Positions 16,740 through 25,465 are shown, counted from the stretch's first letter. The stretch: 64,000 nucleotides of DNA from Mycobacterium kyorinense (GCF_002101735.1 NZ_LQPE01000159.1:1-64000), one strand, 5' to 3'. Program-made: numbers and translations. Notes: a model not told the origin generated them from the sequence alone.

Positions 16740-17216
16740 TCAGCCGTGGCCGGGGCCGATGTTTCGGGCTGGGCGGGTGCGCAGGTCGTGCACGTATTCT
16801 TCTGGCGCGCCGGCGATTTCGGCGGCGTCGGCCATCACGCCCAGGTAATGCGCCGACGGCAACCCGCCTTCCCAGGCGTCCACCACATACAGCCATGCGA
16901 GCACGGGATCGGTTGTGGTGTCCGATGACAACCGCTCCACCCGGCATCGGATCTTCTTGTGGATCCCGAGCTCGGACCCTTCCCAGCGGTCGAGGTTCTT
17001 CTCGTCGGCCGGTGTGACGTCGTAGAGCACGACGAACACTTTGGAGTTCGGGTCCTCGACGACGGTGGCCAGCGCGCCTTCCCAGCCGATGTCCTCGCCG
17101 CCGAATGTCAGCCGCCAGCCGTGCAACCAGCCGGTGCCGGCCATCGGCGAATGGGGCGCTCGCTGCAGCATCTGCTCGGGATGCATGTTCGACCCGTACG
17201 CGGCGTAGAGCGGCAC
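16740..17216 (-). CDS. Gamma-glutamylcyclotransferase-fold protein (Rv3304-like)
   Basis: A 158-residue soluble protein. The N-terminal YAAYGSNMHPEQM is the YGSN motif of the gamma-glutamylcyclotransferase (AIG2/GGCT-like) fold. The fold usually carries a catalytic Glu in its second half, for which residues around DRWEGSELG are candidates. It probably acts on gamma-glutamyl peptides, but the exact substrate is unknown. Divergent from lpdA across 40 bases. Position and length match Rv3304. Confidence 0.85.
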   Translation of the reverse strand: MPLYAAYGSNMHPEQMLQRAPHSPMAGTGWLHGWRLTFGGEDIGWEGALATVVEDPNSKVFVVLYDVTPADEKNLDRWEGSELGIHKKIRCRVERLSSDTTTDPVLAWLYVVDAWEGGLPSAHYLGVMADAAEIAGAPEEYVHDLRTRPARNIGPGHG

Positions 17217-17243
17217 GGGGAAAGCTTAAACGCCACGCCACGC

Positions 17244-17249
17244 TAGGTT
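17244..17249 (+). promoter_or_regulatory. -10 box of lpdA (leaderless)
   Basis: TAGGTT ends seven bases before the lpdA GTG, the spacing typical of leaderless mycobacterial transcripts. Confidence 0.5.
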
Positions 17250-17256
17250 AGGGATC

Positions 17257-18663
17257 GTGGCGACCCGCATCGTGATCATCGGGGGAGGACCGGCCGGCTA
17301 CGAGGCGGCGCTGGTCGCCGCCGCGCGCGACGCTCAGGTCACCGTCGTCGACTCCGACGGCATCGGCGGCGCGGCCGTGCTGGCCGACTGCGTGCCGTCC
17401 AAGACGTTCATCGCCTCGACCGGGCTGCGCACCGAGCTGCGCCGCGCCGCCCGCCTCGGCTTCGACATCGACATCGACGACGCCAAGATCTCGCTGCCCG
17501 AAATCCACCAGCGGGTCAAGACGCTGGCCGCCGAGCAGTCCGCCGACATCACCGCACAACTGCTGTCGATGGGTGTCGAGGTGATCGCCGGCAAAGGCGA
17601 GCTGGTCGACACCACCCCCGGCCTGGCCCGGCACTGCATCAAGGTGACCGCCGACGACGGCAGCACCACCGAGCTCGACGCCGACGTGGTGCTGATCGCC
17701 ACCGGCGCCAGCCCGCGGATCCTGCCGTCGGCGCAGCCCGACGACGAGCGCATCCTGACCTGGCGCCAGCTCTACGACCTGGACTCGCTGCCCGACCACC
17801 TCATCGTGGTCGGCTCGGGGGTGACCGGCGCCGAGTTCGTCAACGCCTACACCGAACTCGGTGTCGAGGTGACGGTTGTGGCCAGCCGCGACCGGGTGCT
17901 GCCCTACGAGGACGCCGACGCCGCGCTGGTGCTCGAGGAGTCGTTCGCCGAGCGCGGCGTCAAGCTGGTCAAGAACGCCCGCGCCGACTCCGTCACCCGC
18001 ACCGACGGCGGAGTGCTGGTCACGATGACCGACGGCCGCACCGTCGAGGGCAGCCACGCGCTGATGACGATCGGGTCGACGCCCAACACCGCCGGCCTGG
18101 GCCTGGAGCGGGTGGGCATCGAGCTGGGCCGCGGCAACTACCTGACCGTCGACCGGGTGTCCCGCACGTCGGTGCCCGGCATCTACGCCGCCGGCGACTG
18201 CACGGGTTTGCTGCCGCTGGCGTCGGTCGCCGCGATGCAGGGCCGGATCGCGATGTGGCACGCGCTGGGCGAGGCCGTCACACCGATCCGGCTGCGCACG
18301 GTCGCCGCGGCGGTGTTCACCCGGCCGGAGATCGCCGCGGTCGGGGTCCCGCAGTCGGCCATCGACAACGGCTCGGTGCTGGCCCGCACGATCATGCTGC
18401 CGCTGCGGACCAACGCCCGCGCCAAGATGTCCGAGCTGCGGCACGGTTTCGTCAAACTGTTCTGCCGGCAGGCCACCGGCGTGGTGATCGGCGGCGTGGT
18501 GGTGGCGCCCATCGCCTCGGAGCTGATCCTGCCGATCGCCGTCGCGGTGCAGAACCGCATCACCGTCAACCAGTTGGCGCGCACGCTGGTGGTCTACCCG
18601 TCGCTGTCGGGTTCGATCACCGAGGCGGCCCGGCGGTTGATGGCGCACGACGATCTGGACTAG
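17257..18663 (+). CDS. lpdA: LpdA-type NAD(P)H quinone reductase (flavoprotein disulfide reductase family)
   Basis: A 468-residue flavoprotein with FAD motif IIGGGPAGYEAA at residues 7-18, NAD motif VVGSGVTGAEF in the middle, and IYAAGDCTG late in the protein. It is not a working lipoamide dehydrogenase. In the redox motif the first cysteine is Ala40 and only C45 remains (AVLADCVPSK). The C-terminal His-Glu dyad is replaced (YPSLSGSITEA). M. tuberculosis LpdA has the same features and acts as a quinone reductase. It is 52 bases upstream of glpD2 on the same strand. Confidence 0.92.
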   Translation: MATRIVIIGGGPAGYEAALVAAARDAQVTVVDSDGIGGAAVLADCVPSKTFIASTGLRTELRRAARLGFDIDIDDAKISLPEIHQRVKTLAAEQSADITAQLLSMGVEVIAGKGELVDTTPGLARHCIKVTADDGSTTELDADVVLIATGASPRILPSAQPDDERILTWRQLYDLDSLPDHLIVVGSGVTGAEFVNAYTELGVEVTVVASRDRVLPYEDADAALVLEESFAERGVKLVKNARADSVTRTDGGVLVTMTDGRTVEGSHALMTIGSTPNTAGLGLERVGIELGRGNYLTVDRVSRTSVPGIYAAGDCTGLLPLASVAAMQGRIAMWHALGEAVTPIRLRTVAAAVFTRPEIAAVGVPQSAIDNGSVLARTIMLPLRTNARAKMSELRHGFVKLFCRQATGVVIGGVVVAPIASELILPIAVAVQNRITVNQLARTLVVYPSLSGSITEAARRLMAHDDLD

Positions 18664-18715
18664 CTGCCGGTAGCCTTAGGCCAGTGCTACCGACGAGTAA
18701 CAGGAGTCCTGCGCC

Positions 18716-20449
18716 GTGAGCGATCAGTTCTGGCCGGCTTCATCGCTGGGGCCCCAGCAACGCACCTCCGCCTGGGAACGACTCGGCGCCGAGCAGTTCG
18801 ACGTGGTGGTCATCGGCGGCGGCGTGGTGGGCTCCGGCTGCGCGCTGGATGCCGCCACCCGCGGCCTGAAGGTCGCGATGGTCGAGGCCCGCGACTACGC
18901 CTCGGGCACCTCGAGCCGCTCGTCGAAGATGTTCCACGGCGGGCTGCGCTATCTCGAGCAGCTGGAGTTCGGTCTGGTCCGCGAGGCCCTCTACGAGCGG
19001 GAGCTGTCGTTGACGACGCTGGCGCCGCATCTGGTCAAGCCGCTGCCGTTTTTGTATCCGCTGACCAAGCGGTGGTGGGAGCGCCCCTACGTGGCCGCCG
19101 GCATCTTCCTCTACGACCAGCTGGGCGGCGCGAAATCTGTTCCGGCACAAAAGCATTTGACCCGCGCGGGCGCTTTAAGACTGTGCCCGGGGCTCAAGCG
19201 CAGCTCGCTGATCGGCGGAATCCGCTACTACGACACCGTGGTCGACGACGCCCGCCACACCATGACGGTGGCGCGCACCGCCGCGCACTACGGCGCGGTG
19301 GTGCGTTCGTCGACTCAGGTGATCGCGTTGCTGCGCGACGGCGACCGGGTGACCGGCGTACGGGTGCGTGACTCCGAGGACGGCGCGGTCACCGACGTGC
19401 GTGGTCATGTGGTGGTCAACGCGACCGGGGTGTGGACCGACGAGATTCAGGCATTGTCCAAGCAGCGCGGCCGATTTCAGGTCCGCGCCTCCAAGGGCGT
19501 GCACATCGTCGTGCCCCGCGACCGCATCGTCAGCGACGTCGCGATCATCCTGCGCACCGAGAAGTCGGTGATGTTCGTGATCCCGTGGGGCAGCCACTGG
19601 ATCATCGGCACTACCGACACCGACTGGAACCTCGACCTGGCCCACCCGGCGGCCACCAAGGCCGACATCGACTACATCCTGGGCACCGTCAATACCGTGC
19701 TGACCACCCCGTTGACCCACGCCGACATCGACGGCGTGTATGCCGGGCTGCGGCCGTTGCTGGCCGGGGAGAGCGACGACACCTCGAAGCTGTCCCGCGA
19801 ACACGCGGTGGCGGTGCCCGCTCCCGGCTTGGTCGCGATCGCCGGCGGCAAGTACACCACCTACCGGGTGATGGCGGCCGACGCGATTGACGCTGCGGCG
19901 CAATATGTTCCGGCCCGGGTGGCGCCGTCGATCACCGAGAAGGTGCGGCTGCTGGGCGCCGACGGCTACTTCGCGCTGGTCAACCAGGCCGAACATGTCG
20001 GCGAGCTGCACGGCCTGCATCCCTACCGGGTGCGTCACCTGCTGGACCGCTACGGCTCGCTGATCGGCGAGGTGCTGACGATGGCGGACGGTCGTCCGGA
20101 CCTGCTGAACCCGATCGCTGCCGCGCCGGTCTACCTGCGGGTCGAGGCCGCCTACGCCGCCGCCGCGGAAGGTGCGCTGCATCTAGAGGACATCCTGGCC
20201 CGCCGAATGCGGATTTCCATCGAGTACCCGCATCGGGGCGTCGACTGCGCCCGCGAGGTGGCCGAGGTCGTCGCACCGATTCTGGGCTGGACGTCCGCCG
20301 ACATCGACCGCGAGGTCGAGACCTACACGGCGCGGGTGGAGGCGGAGATACTCTCGCAGGCCCAGCCCGACGACGCGTCCGCCGACGCGCTGCGGGCCGC
20401 CGCCCCGGAGGCTCGCGCCGAGATACTCGAGCCGGTGCCGCTCAATTGA
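18716..20449 (+). CDS. glpD2: Glycerol-3-phosphate dehydrogenase (respiratory, FAD)
   Basis: This membrane-associated flavoenzyme oxidises glycerol-3-phosphate to dihydroxyacetone phosphate and feeds electrons to the quinone pool, 577 residues. FAD motif VVVIGGGVVGSGCALDAATRG starts near residue 30. SGTSSRSSKMFHGGLRYLE is the GlpD signature, and IGTTDTDWN plus AGGKYTTYR complete the FAD/substrate pocket. The C-terminal GlpD domain follows. The GTG start has CAGGAG about 10 bases upstream. It probably shares a transcript with lpdA. In H37Rv the next gene is phoY1; here the order departs. Confidence 0.95.
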   Translation: MSDQFWPASSLGPQQRTSAWERLGAEQFDVVVIGGGVVGSGCALDAATRGLKVAMVEARDYASGTSSRSSKMFHGGLRYLEQLEFGLVREALYERELSLTTLAPHLVKPLPFLYPLTKRWWERPYVAAGIFLYDQLGGAKSVPAQKHLTRAGALRLCPGLKRSSLIGGIRYYDTVVDDARHTMTVARTAAHYGAVVRSSTQVIALLRDGDRVTGVRVRDSEDGAVTDVRGHVVVNATGVWTDEIQALSKQRGRFQVRASKGVHIVVPRDRIVSDVAIILRTEKSVMFVIPWGSHWIIGTTDTDWNLDLAHPAATKADIDYILGTVNTVLTTPLTHADIDGVYAGLRPLLAGESDDTSKLSREHAVAVPAPGLVAIAGGKYTTYRVMAADAIDAAAQYVPARVAPSITEKVRLLGADGYFALVNQAEHVGELHGLHPYRVRHLLDRYGSLIGEVLTMADGRPDLLNPIAAAPVYLRVEAAYAAAAEGALHLEDILARRMRISIEYPHRGVDCAREVAEVVAPILGWTSADIDREVETYTARVEAEILSQAQPDDASADALRAAAPEARAEILEPVPLN

Positions 20450-20697
20450 GGCAGGATGCTCGCCAGGAAGTCGTCGACGCCGACGGTGGCTCGCGAATGG
20501 TCGCCGCGCTTCCACCACCAGCACGCGCGGTGTGCCGACGCGAACGTCTCCGGCCGATGGGCTTGGCTGAACCGCTGCCGCGGCGGTCAGCGTTGACGCG
20601 ACCGGTCACGGTCCATTATCAGCGCCGCGTTTCTGAGATCAGCCTGAGGAATCCGGGGGAGTCGTCGCCACCCGCGCTCGCAGACTTAAGGAGACCG

Positions 20698-21060
20698 ATG
20701 GTGATTGTTCTGTTATTGCTGGCCGCTGTTGTGGCAGGCGCCAACTGGTTAAGTACGCAAAGTCGTCGATATCCCCGCAACGATGCGTCACATCCGTACG
20801 CCGGGCGAACCAGCGCCAACGATAAGAACTTCGGCGACATAACGACGCCGGTGCGGGCTCCGTTGTGGCCGTGGGTGCTGGGCATGGCGGTGATCGCCGC
20901 GCTGGTGTTGGGCCGGGCCGTTCGTGGCGCTGTTTGGTCCCTGACTCGCTTCGTGTCGGCGGCTCAGCAAGAATCAGCTGGCGTTCGATTCCGACCGGTA
21001 CGGCTACTCTCGGTTAGGGTTAGGCGGATCGATCCGGTTTTGGCGAATCGGGAACAATAA
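20698..21060 (+). CDS. Small two-helix membrane protein, unknown
   Basis: I do not recognise this 120-residue protein. An excellent ribosome-binding site (AAGGAG, five bases before the ATG) supports the start. Residues 2-16 form a hydrophobic segment (VIVLLLLAAVVAGAN) and a second helix is at about 65-80 (PWVLGMAVIAALVLG). Between them is a polar stretch and after them a basic tail. The preceding 248 bases after glpD2 hold no recognisable gene. This is the first gene of a block not found at this place in H37Rv. Confidence 0.5.
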   Translation: MVIVLLLLAAVVAGANWLSTQSRRYPRNDASHPYAGRTSANDKNFGDITTPVRAPLWPWVLGMAVIAALVLGRAVRGAVWSLTRFVSAAQQESAGVRFRPVRLLSVRVRRIDPVLANREQ

Positions 21061-21130
21061 GAGCGCCGTGCGTTCCCGTTCGGCGTCGGGCTCGAATCCT
21101 GTTGATCCGCGGTTGACCGGCCGATCAAGG

Positions 21131-21460
21131 CTAGGGGTCTTCGGCGAAGCCGCGACACGGGTGCACCTCGAAGCTGAACACGCCGGCCGCAACACCGGGG
21201 TCGTCGTTCATGAGCGCAATGGTGTCATCGACAGTGCCGGTGAACGCCCGGACGGCCCAGACCTCCGAACCGTCGAGCACCGTGAACGCCGCGGCCAGCA
21301 TCCCGGCATCGCGCAGCCCAAGGTTGCGCCGACCATGCTCCCACATGAGCGCAGGCGCGATGTCGTCAGCGCAGTTCGGCCCCGGCTTGAGGAAGACGAG
21401 GCTATAAGAATTCGCAGTGGGCACCAGTTCGTTCATCTCGTCATCGGTGAACGTCTTCAT
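21131..21460 (-). CDS. YCII-related domain protein
   Basis: A 109-residue protein. The pattern SYSLVFLKPGPN, ALMWEHGRRNLGLRDAG, and a C-terminal DPGVAAGVFSFEVHPCRGF resembles the YCII-like, dimeric ferredoxin-like fold of small actinobacterial proteins. Such proteins have been suggested as enzymes or binding modules, with no firm function here. The start has AGGAG nine bases upstream. It lies downstream of the padR gene on the same strand. Confidence 0.7.
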   Translation of the reverse strand: MKTFTDDEMNELVPTANSYSLVFLKPGPNCADDIAPALMWEHGRRNLGLRDAGMLAAAFTVLDGSEVWAVRAFTGTVDDTIALMNDDPGVAAGVFSFEVHPCRGFAEDP

Positions 21461-21637
21461 CGGTGCTCCTCTCCGACCTCGTCAGCCTGCGCCTTGCAGA
21501 ATAATTGCCGCGTGGCAAGCCGATGCAGACTGGCCATCTGGATCTTCGACGCGGTAGGCGGAGTGTCGTGCTTGTGACATGCACTCTCATCGAGCTTTCT
21601 TCAGGCGCCGGCCAACACCTCAAGAACCGGTGCGAAG

Positions 21638-22180
21638 CTACTCGGATCCGGCGAGCAAGCTGTAGATCTCGCGGCGGGCGTTCTTGAGGATGGCCACGAT
21701 GCGCTGTTCTACTTCAGCGGTGGTCGCATATGCGGATTGCGCCACCGCGCCGCACAACGAAGCCAACGCCGTCCGCAGGTCGGCCTGACTTGTGTCGACG
21801 TGCTCGTCGAATTGCTTCCAGGGCGGGGTATTGATCTTTTCAGCGGCTGCGCGTCCTTGGTCGGTCAGCTCGAAAAGCTTCGTGCTTCCCTCACTTTCAG
21901 AGCTGACGATCAAGCCCTCGTCGTCGAGCAGCTGCAGCGTCGGATACACCGAGCCGGGGCTGGGCCGCCACACATCCTGGCTGCGTTCGGCGATCTCCTG
22001 AATCATTTCGTAGCCATGCATGGGACCCTCGGCGAGCAGGGTCAAGATGGCGGCTCGGACATCACCGGGGCGGACGCGACGCCGGCGGCCGGCCCCGCGC
22101 CGTCGGCCGCGGGCGCCCGGGCCGAAACCGAAACCAAAGCCGGGGCCGGGCCCGAAACCAAAACCAGTCCCGGGCCCTAG
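21638..22180 (-). pseudogene. PadR-family regulator, DNA-binding and dimerisation part (frameshifted)
   Basis: From about 22070 downward this reads as a PadR winged helix: GDVRAAILTLLAEGPMHGYEMI, then SPGSVYPTLQLLDDEGLI, GSTKLFELTDQG, and a C-terminal coiled dimerisation helix ending in IYSLLAGSE. Upstream in the same frame is a glycine-phenylalanine-rich leader (GFGFGPGPG) typical of actinobacterial PadR proteins. No ATG, GTG or TTG is available in this frame before the TTG at 22045, which would cut off helix 1. The natural N-terminus is therefore in the other frame upstream, and adding one base near 22177 would join them (387 codons in all). Confidence 0.7.
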
Positions 22181-22797
22181 CCAAAATCCGATTCGGGCAC
22201 AGGCTCGCCTGGACCGTGGCCGGGACGGTGCTCGTGCGGGGGTGGCGGCGGCGGCGGCGGGTGCCCTGGCCCATGTTCATGCGGAGGTGGCGGTGGGTGA
22301 CCAGGGTGTTTTTTCGGCCCGGCTTTCTTGCCGGGTGCTTTCTTGCCCGGTGCCTTCTTGGCGGGGGCTTTCTTTGGGCCGGGACCATCCTCGTGGGGAG
22401 GTCCGGGATGATGACCGGGGCCATGCTTGGGGCCGGGGGCAAGCCTGGGGTGGGGACCGTGGCCGGGTCGGGAATGGGGGCCTTCACCGGGGCCGAAATC
22501 GGAGTCTTCGTCGTAGTCGGGTTCGAATTCGGATTCCTCATCGTAATCCGGTTCCAGCTCGGACTCCTCGTCGTAGTCCCACTCGATCGGGCGATCGCTC
22601 TGGTAAAGGTCGAGGTCTTCACGGTGCGGTCCGTTTTGCCGCGCACGCCGGTGCTCGAGACCAGCTTCGAGCTCGACCGGAGCATGGTCACCGCCATCGG
22701 CGGGCGCGCCGCCTGTGACTGTGTCGGTGATCTGTTCTTCCGCCTCGTCTTTCTTGGCTCGCCCGGGTCGGCGGCTGGGCGTTTGTGGTTCGTTCAT
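22177..22797 (-). CDS. Low-complexity acidic/proline/lysine-rich N-terminal segment of the PadR gene
   Basis: This 206-codon frame starts at an ATG and ends in TAG exactly where the PadR frame begins, after PVPESDFG. The protein has a basic start (SRRPGRAKKDE), three acidic near-repeats of the type PDYDEESEFE, a Pro/His/Gly region, four lysine-alanine-proline repeats (KKAPGKKAPG) and polyproline stretches with HEHGPGH. It looks disordered. I infer that it is the N-terminal extension of the PadR regulator, separated by a one-base deletion in a TTTTGGCTAGGGCCCGGG context. It could also be an independent short protein. Confidence 0.55.
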   Translation of the reverse strand: MNEPQTPSRRPGRAKKDEAEEQITDTVTGGAPADGGDHAPVELEAGLEHRRARQNGPHREDLDLYQSDRPIEWDYDEESELEPDYDEESEFEPDYDEDSDFGPGEGPHSRPGHGPHPRLAPGPKHGPGHHPGPPHEDGPGPKKAPAKKAPGKKAPGKKAGPKKHPGHPPPPPHEHGPGHPPPPPPPPHEHRPGHGPGEPVPESDFG

Positions 22798-22847
22798 GGT
22801 CGTCTCTCGCTTTCAGATAGGGAAGGCCGTTGCTTGCTTCCGATACT

Positions 22848-22873
22848 GAAAGATATATCGTTCCATATCTTTC
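22848..22873. promoter_or_regulatory. PadR-type operator
   Basis: A 26-base inverted repeat with perfect 9-base arms (GAAAGATAT / ATATCTTTC) lies 50-76 bases before the start of the padR reading frame. It is AT-rich within high-GC surroundings and contains the GATATATCG-like core common to PadR operators. It lies between the MFS gene end and padR, fitting autoregulation. Confidence 0.55.
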
Positions 22874-22954
22874 ATGCAAGCCTCTGGTGGATGAAACTAT
22901 TCTTAGGGCAATCTCTGACGACGGCCGAGTGGCCGGATCGAGGGTCGGCGACAA

Positions 22955-24370
22955 TCAGTCTCGGCAGCCGAGAGGGCCTGTGCTGTCGGGCTTTTCGGCA
23001 GATGCTTGGTGTAGCCGAGCGATGTCGTCGCCCAAGCGTTGGGCATCAGCCGGTGCATTGTTCCTGGCGTCGAGGGTGTTCGGCGAGTGCGCTGACAGGG
23101 CGGGGTCGACGGCATGTGCCGCGGTGACAATAACGACCTCGTCGAGCGGCCCGGCGGTGCCAGCGGTTTCGGGCATAGCGATGAGGTAGAGCGCAAAGCC
23201 GGCGGCGGCGATGGCGCCCAGTGACATGAACGCCGCGTGGTAGCCGGCGGTGACCACGATCCAGCCAGCGGCGAAGTTCGACAGTGACGCGCCCACACCC
23301 CACGCGCTGGTGATCGCTGCCAGGCTGACATTGAACCGGCCGGTTCCATGTGTGACGTCTTGGACGATTAGGGGGAACAACACCCCGAAGATGCCAGCTC
23401 CCACACCGTCGAGCAGCTGCACGCCCACCAACCAGTAGGAGTTGTCCGACAACGTGTAGAGGAACCCGCGAACGGTCAGGACCGCGAAACCAACCAGAAA
23501 AATGGGCTTTCGTCCCCACGCGTCGGCCTTCGCCCCGGCGATGTAGGCCACCGGCACCATGACGACCTGCGCGGCGAAGATGCACGCCGACATCAGCGCG
23601 GTGCCGACATCCTTGTTGTGCAATCCCAGTTCTTGGCCAACCAGCGGCAACATGGCGGCGTTAGCGAAATGGAACGCCACGACCACAACGGCGAAAATCA
23701 ACAATCTCCGGTTGTGCAGCAGCACCGCGAATCGGGACGGCTGCCGGTGGGCCTCTGCAGGCGCGTGATCCATGCCGCGTGCTACGTCGTGGTCGATCGC
23801 CTCGGCCGAAATCCGCAGTGTTGCCACCACGCTGATCACCGCCATGGCAGCCAGCACCCAAAACACCACCACCGGCCCAAAGAAGTAGGCCAGCCCGCCT
23901 GCAGCGGCAGCGGCCGTGGCCGTTCCAGCATGCCGGAACGACTCATTGCGCCCAACACGTTCGGAGAAGAATCTCGGCCCCACAACACCCAGCGTGATCG
24001 CGGCCAACGCCGGAGCGAAAACCGAGCCGGCGATTCCGGTTAGCGCTTGCAGCAACGAGATCGAATACAAGCCGGGAAACAGCGGCATCGCCAATGCGCC
24101 GGCGCTCACCAACACAGCACCACCGATTACTAGCGCCCGCTTCGCGGTCGTCCCGTCGACCCACGCACCGATCGGGGTCTGCGCCACGATCGCCGCGACG
24201 CCGCCGACCGCCATCACGAACCCGATCGAGGCCTGGTCCCAATGATGGGTCAGCAGAAGATAGATCGAAAGGTACGGACCTAAACCGTCACGAACATCGG
24301 CCAACGAGAAGCTCAGCAAGTCCAGCGCATGGGCCGCTCGCCGCGCGGGAACCTCAGCGACGGTCGACAT
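22955..24370 (-). CDS. Major facilitator superfamily transporter
   Basis: A 471-residue membrane protein with about 12 hydrophobic segments. MFS-like features are GAWVDGTTAKRALVIGG in loop 2-3 and GAKADAWGRKPIFLVG in the second half. A central cytoplasmic loop (residues about 195-215) is rich in His, Glu and Ala, and the C-terminal 60 residues are soluble. The substrate is unknown; association with a PadR regulator suggests export of a drug-like or phenolic compound, but this is inference. The gene lies upstream of padR on the same strand with a 157-base gap. Confidence 0.85.
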   Translation of the reverse strand: MSTVAEVPARRAAHALDLLSFSLADVRDGLGPYLSIYLLLTHHWDQASIGFVMAVGGVAAIVAQTPIGAWVDGTTAKRALVIGGAVLVSAGALAMPLFPGLYSISLLQALTGIAGSVFAPALAAITLGVVGPRFFSERVGRNESFRHAGTATAAAAAGGLAYFFGPVVVFWVLAAMAVISVVATLRISAEAIDHDVARGMDHAPAEAHRQPSRFAVLLHNRRLLIFAVVVVAFHFANAAMLPLVGQELGLHNKDVGTALMSACIFAAQVVMVPVAYIAGAKADAWGRKPIFLVGFAVLTVRGFLYTLSDNSYWLVGVQLLDGVGAGIFGVLFPLIVQDVTHGTGRFNVSLAAITSAWGVGASLSNFAAGWIVVTAGYHAAFMSLGAIAAAGFALYLIAMPETAGTAGPLDEVVIVTAAHAVDPALSAHSPNTLDARNNAPADAQRLGDDIARLHQASAEKPDSTGPLGCRD

Positions 24371-24816
24371 GGCCGTTCACAACGCCACCGGGTGGCCGTC
24401 TAGCCCACGCGACCACAATAAGGTGATCACCGGTTTCTCCTTCGATGTCGAGCATTGTTTGTGAGACCTTTGGCTCCGGTTGAGGCCTGCACGCACAGTG
24501 ATCCCGATGGCTACGTGTGTTGCAAGCGTGCCGGGCCGCTCTTGCCGGTCTCGCTTTCGTGCTTAACATCATCGGGTCATCCCGCTGCCTATTCGTCTCG
24601 ACCTGCGACGGTAGCCAGCGAAGTTGAAATGAATCTGAAGAAACCCGCGTCGGCTCGTTTTGTCCATGGTGATCTCAGAACGCCGCGCCAGCAAACTGAC
24701 CGTCATCAAAATGACGTGCGGCGCGCTCGCCGAATGCTTCCCGCGGCCCCATCCGGTAGCCATGATCAAGCGCCGTCAGCTGACGCGGCGCCGGGCAGTC
24801 CGGGAATGGCGAATAA
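24371..24816. other. 446-base region without a confident gene
   Basis: It holds the promoter region of the MFS gene, including the perfect palindrome GGTGATCACC (24422-24431) and a minus-strand 33-codon frame (24354-24455) overlapping the MFS start. A second perfect palindrome, CGTCAGCTGACG, is at 24774-24785. Other open frames here lack ribosome-binding sites and coding-like composition. No RNA gene was recognised. Confidence 0.5.
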
Positions 24817-25062
24817 CTACCCTCCGCCCTGCCGGTTTTGTCGGTGGCCACCTTCCCGGAACCAAGGCGGGGTCCTGCCGGCGTTGAGACACCAGATTGC
24901 GAAGACGGAAAAGACGGTGGTTGCGACGGTCACGAGAATCCCCGCGACTATCACAACCCATGCCGCGATCCGGTAAAGCCTGTCCGGATGTGGCGGCGCC
25001 CCGACCGATGGCGGCGCTGCGACGAGAGTGGAAGGGATCGATGGTTCAGGTGTCTCACTCAT
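24817..25062 (-). CDS. Small single-helix membrane protein, unknown
   Basis: An 81-residue protein with a proline-rich N-terminus (MSETPEPSIPS), then a single membrane helix (IAAWVVIVAGILVTVATTVF) preceded by the DRLYRIAAW pattern. That pattern recurs in small actinobacterial membrane proteins. The C-terminus is short and polar. Several ATGs are clustered at the 5' end (25062 to 25074) and no clear ribosome-binding site is present, so the start is uncertain. Function is unknown. Confidence 0.5.
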   Translation of the reverse strand: MSETPEPSIPSTLVAAPPSVGAPPHPDRLYRIAAWVVIVAGILVTVATTVFSVFAIWCLNAGRTPPWFREGGHRQNRQGGG

Positions 25063-25183
25063 ACATCGCATCATGCCGAGTGCGACAAGAGCCTCGGTAG
25101 CGTTCCAGCCATGAAACTGGGAACGCCGGCCGGACGATCAGCCACAGCGAGTCGTAGTCAGGTGGTCCTAAGGGCAGCGGTGA

Positions 25184-25465
25184 CGCGGTCCACGGTTACT
25201 GGGTGACGGGCTATACCGGTTGACACCGTAAACCGGACGCACTCATCAACTGCGGGTACACATGGCCTCGGTGGGATTGCCGATCGACGGAGATCCGTTG
25301 TATCCCAAGGTGATTGACGTCGGACCCGACGATTTCGGCCAGTCGTTAGCGCTGCTGGCGTACACGCTCGAATTCGACGACCCGATCACGGGTACGCACC
25401 GTCGCTTCGTCAGCAGCGCTCGAGGCCTCGCGGCAGGATTCGCAGCGGTGCAGAACTCCGCGTAG
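25184..25465 (+). pseudogene. Remnant of RluA-type pseudouridine synthase (Rv3300c-like)
   Basis: The frame encodes the C-terminal end of an RluA-family pseudouridine synthase: GDGLYRLTP, a TAA stop, then TGRTHQLRVHM, GLPIDGDPLYP, and LAYTLEFDDPITG. The stop falls where family members have an ordinary residue before TGRTHQL. A CAA-to-TAA change would explain it. The catalytic N-terminal domain is absent upstream. The orthologue Rv3300c stands at this position and orientation in H37Rv, so this is a decayed resident gene rather than a new one. Confidence 0.7.

Noticed and set aside
21061..21130. Possible tRNA T-arm (GGCTCGAATCC) near the border of the accessory block
   Set aside because: Only a T-loop-like motif with a weak 4-bp stem is present. 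No acceptor, anticodon or D-arm could be drawn.
22177..22797. Lysine-alanine-proline and polyproline stretch as a tandem DNA repeat or CRISPR
   Set aside because: Units are irregular in length and sequence at the DNA level; they reflect low-complexity coding.
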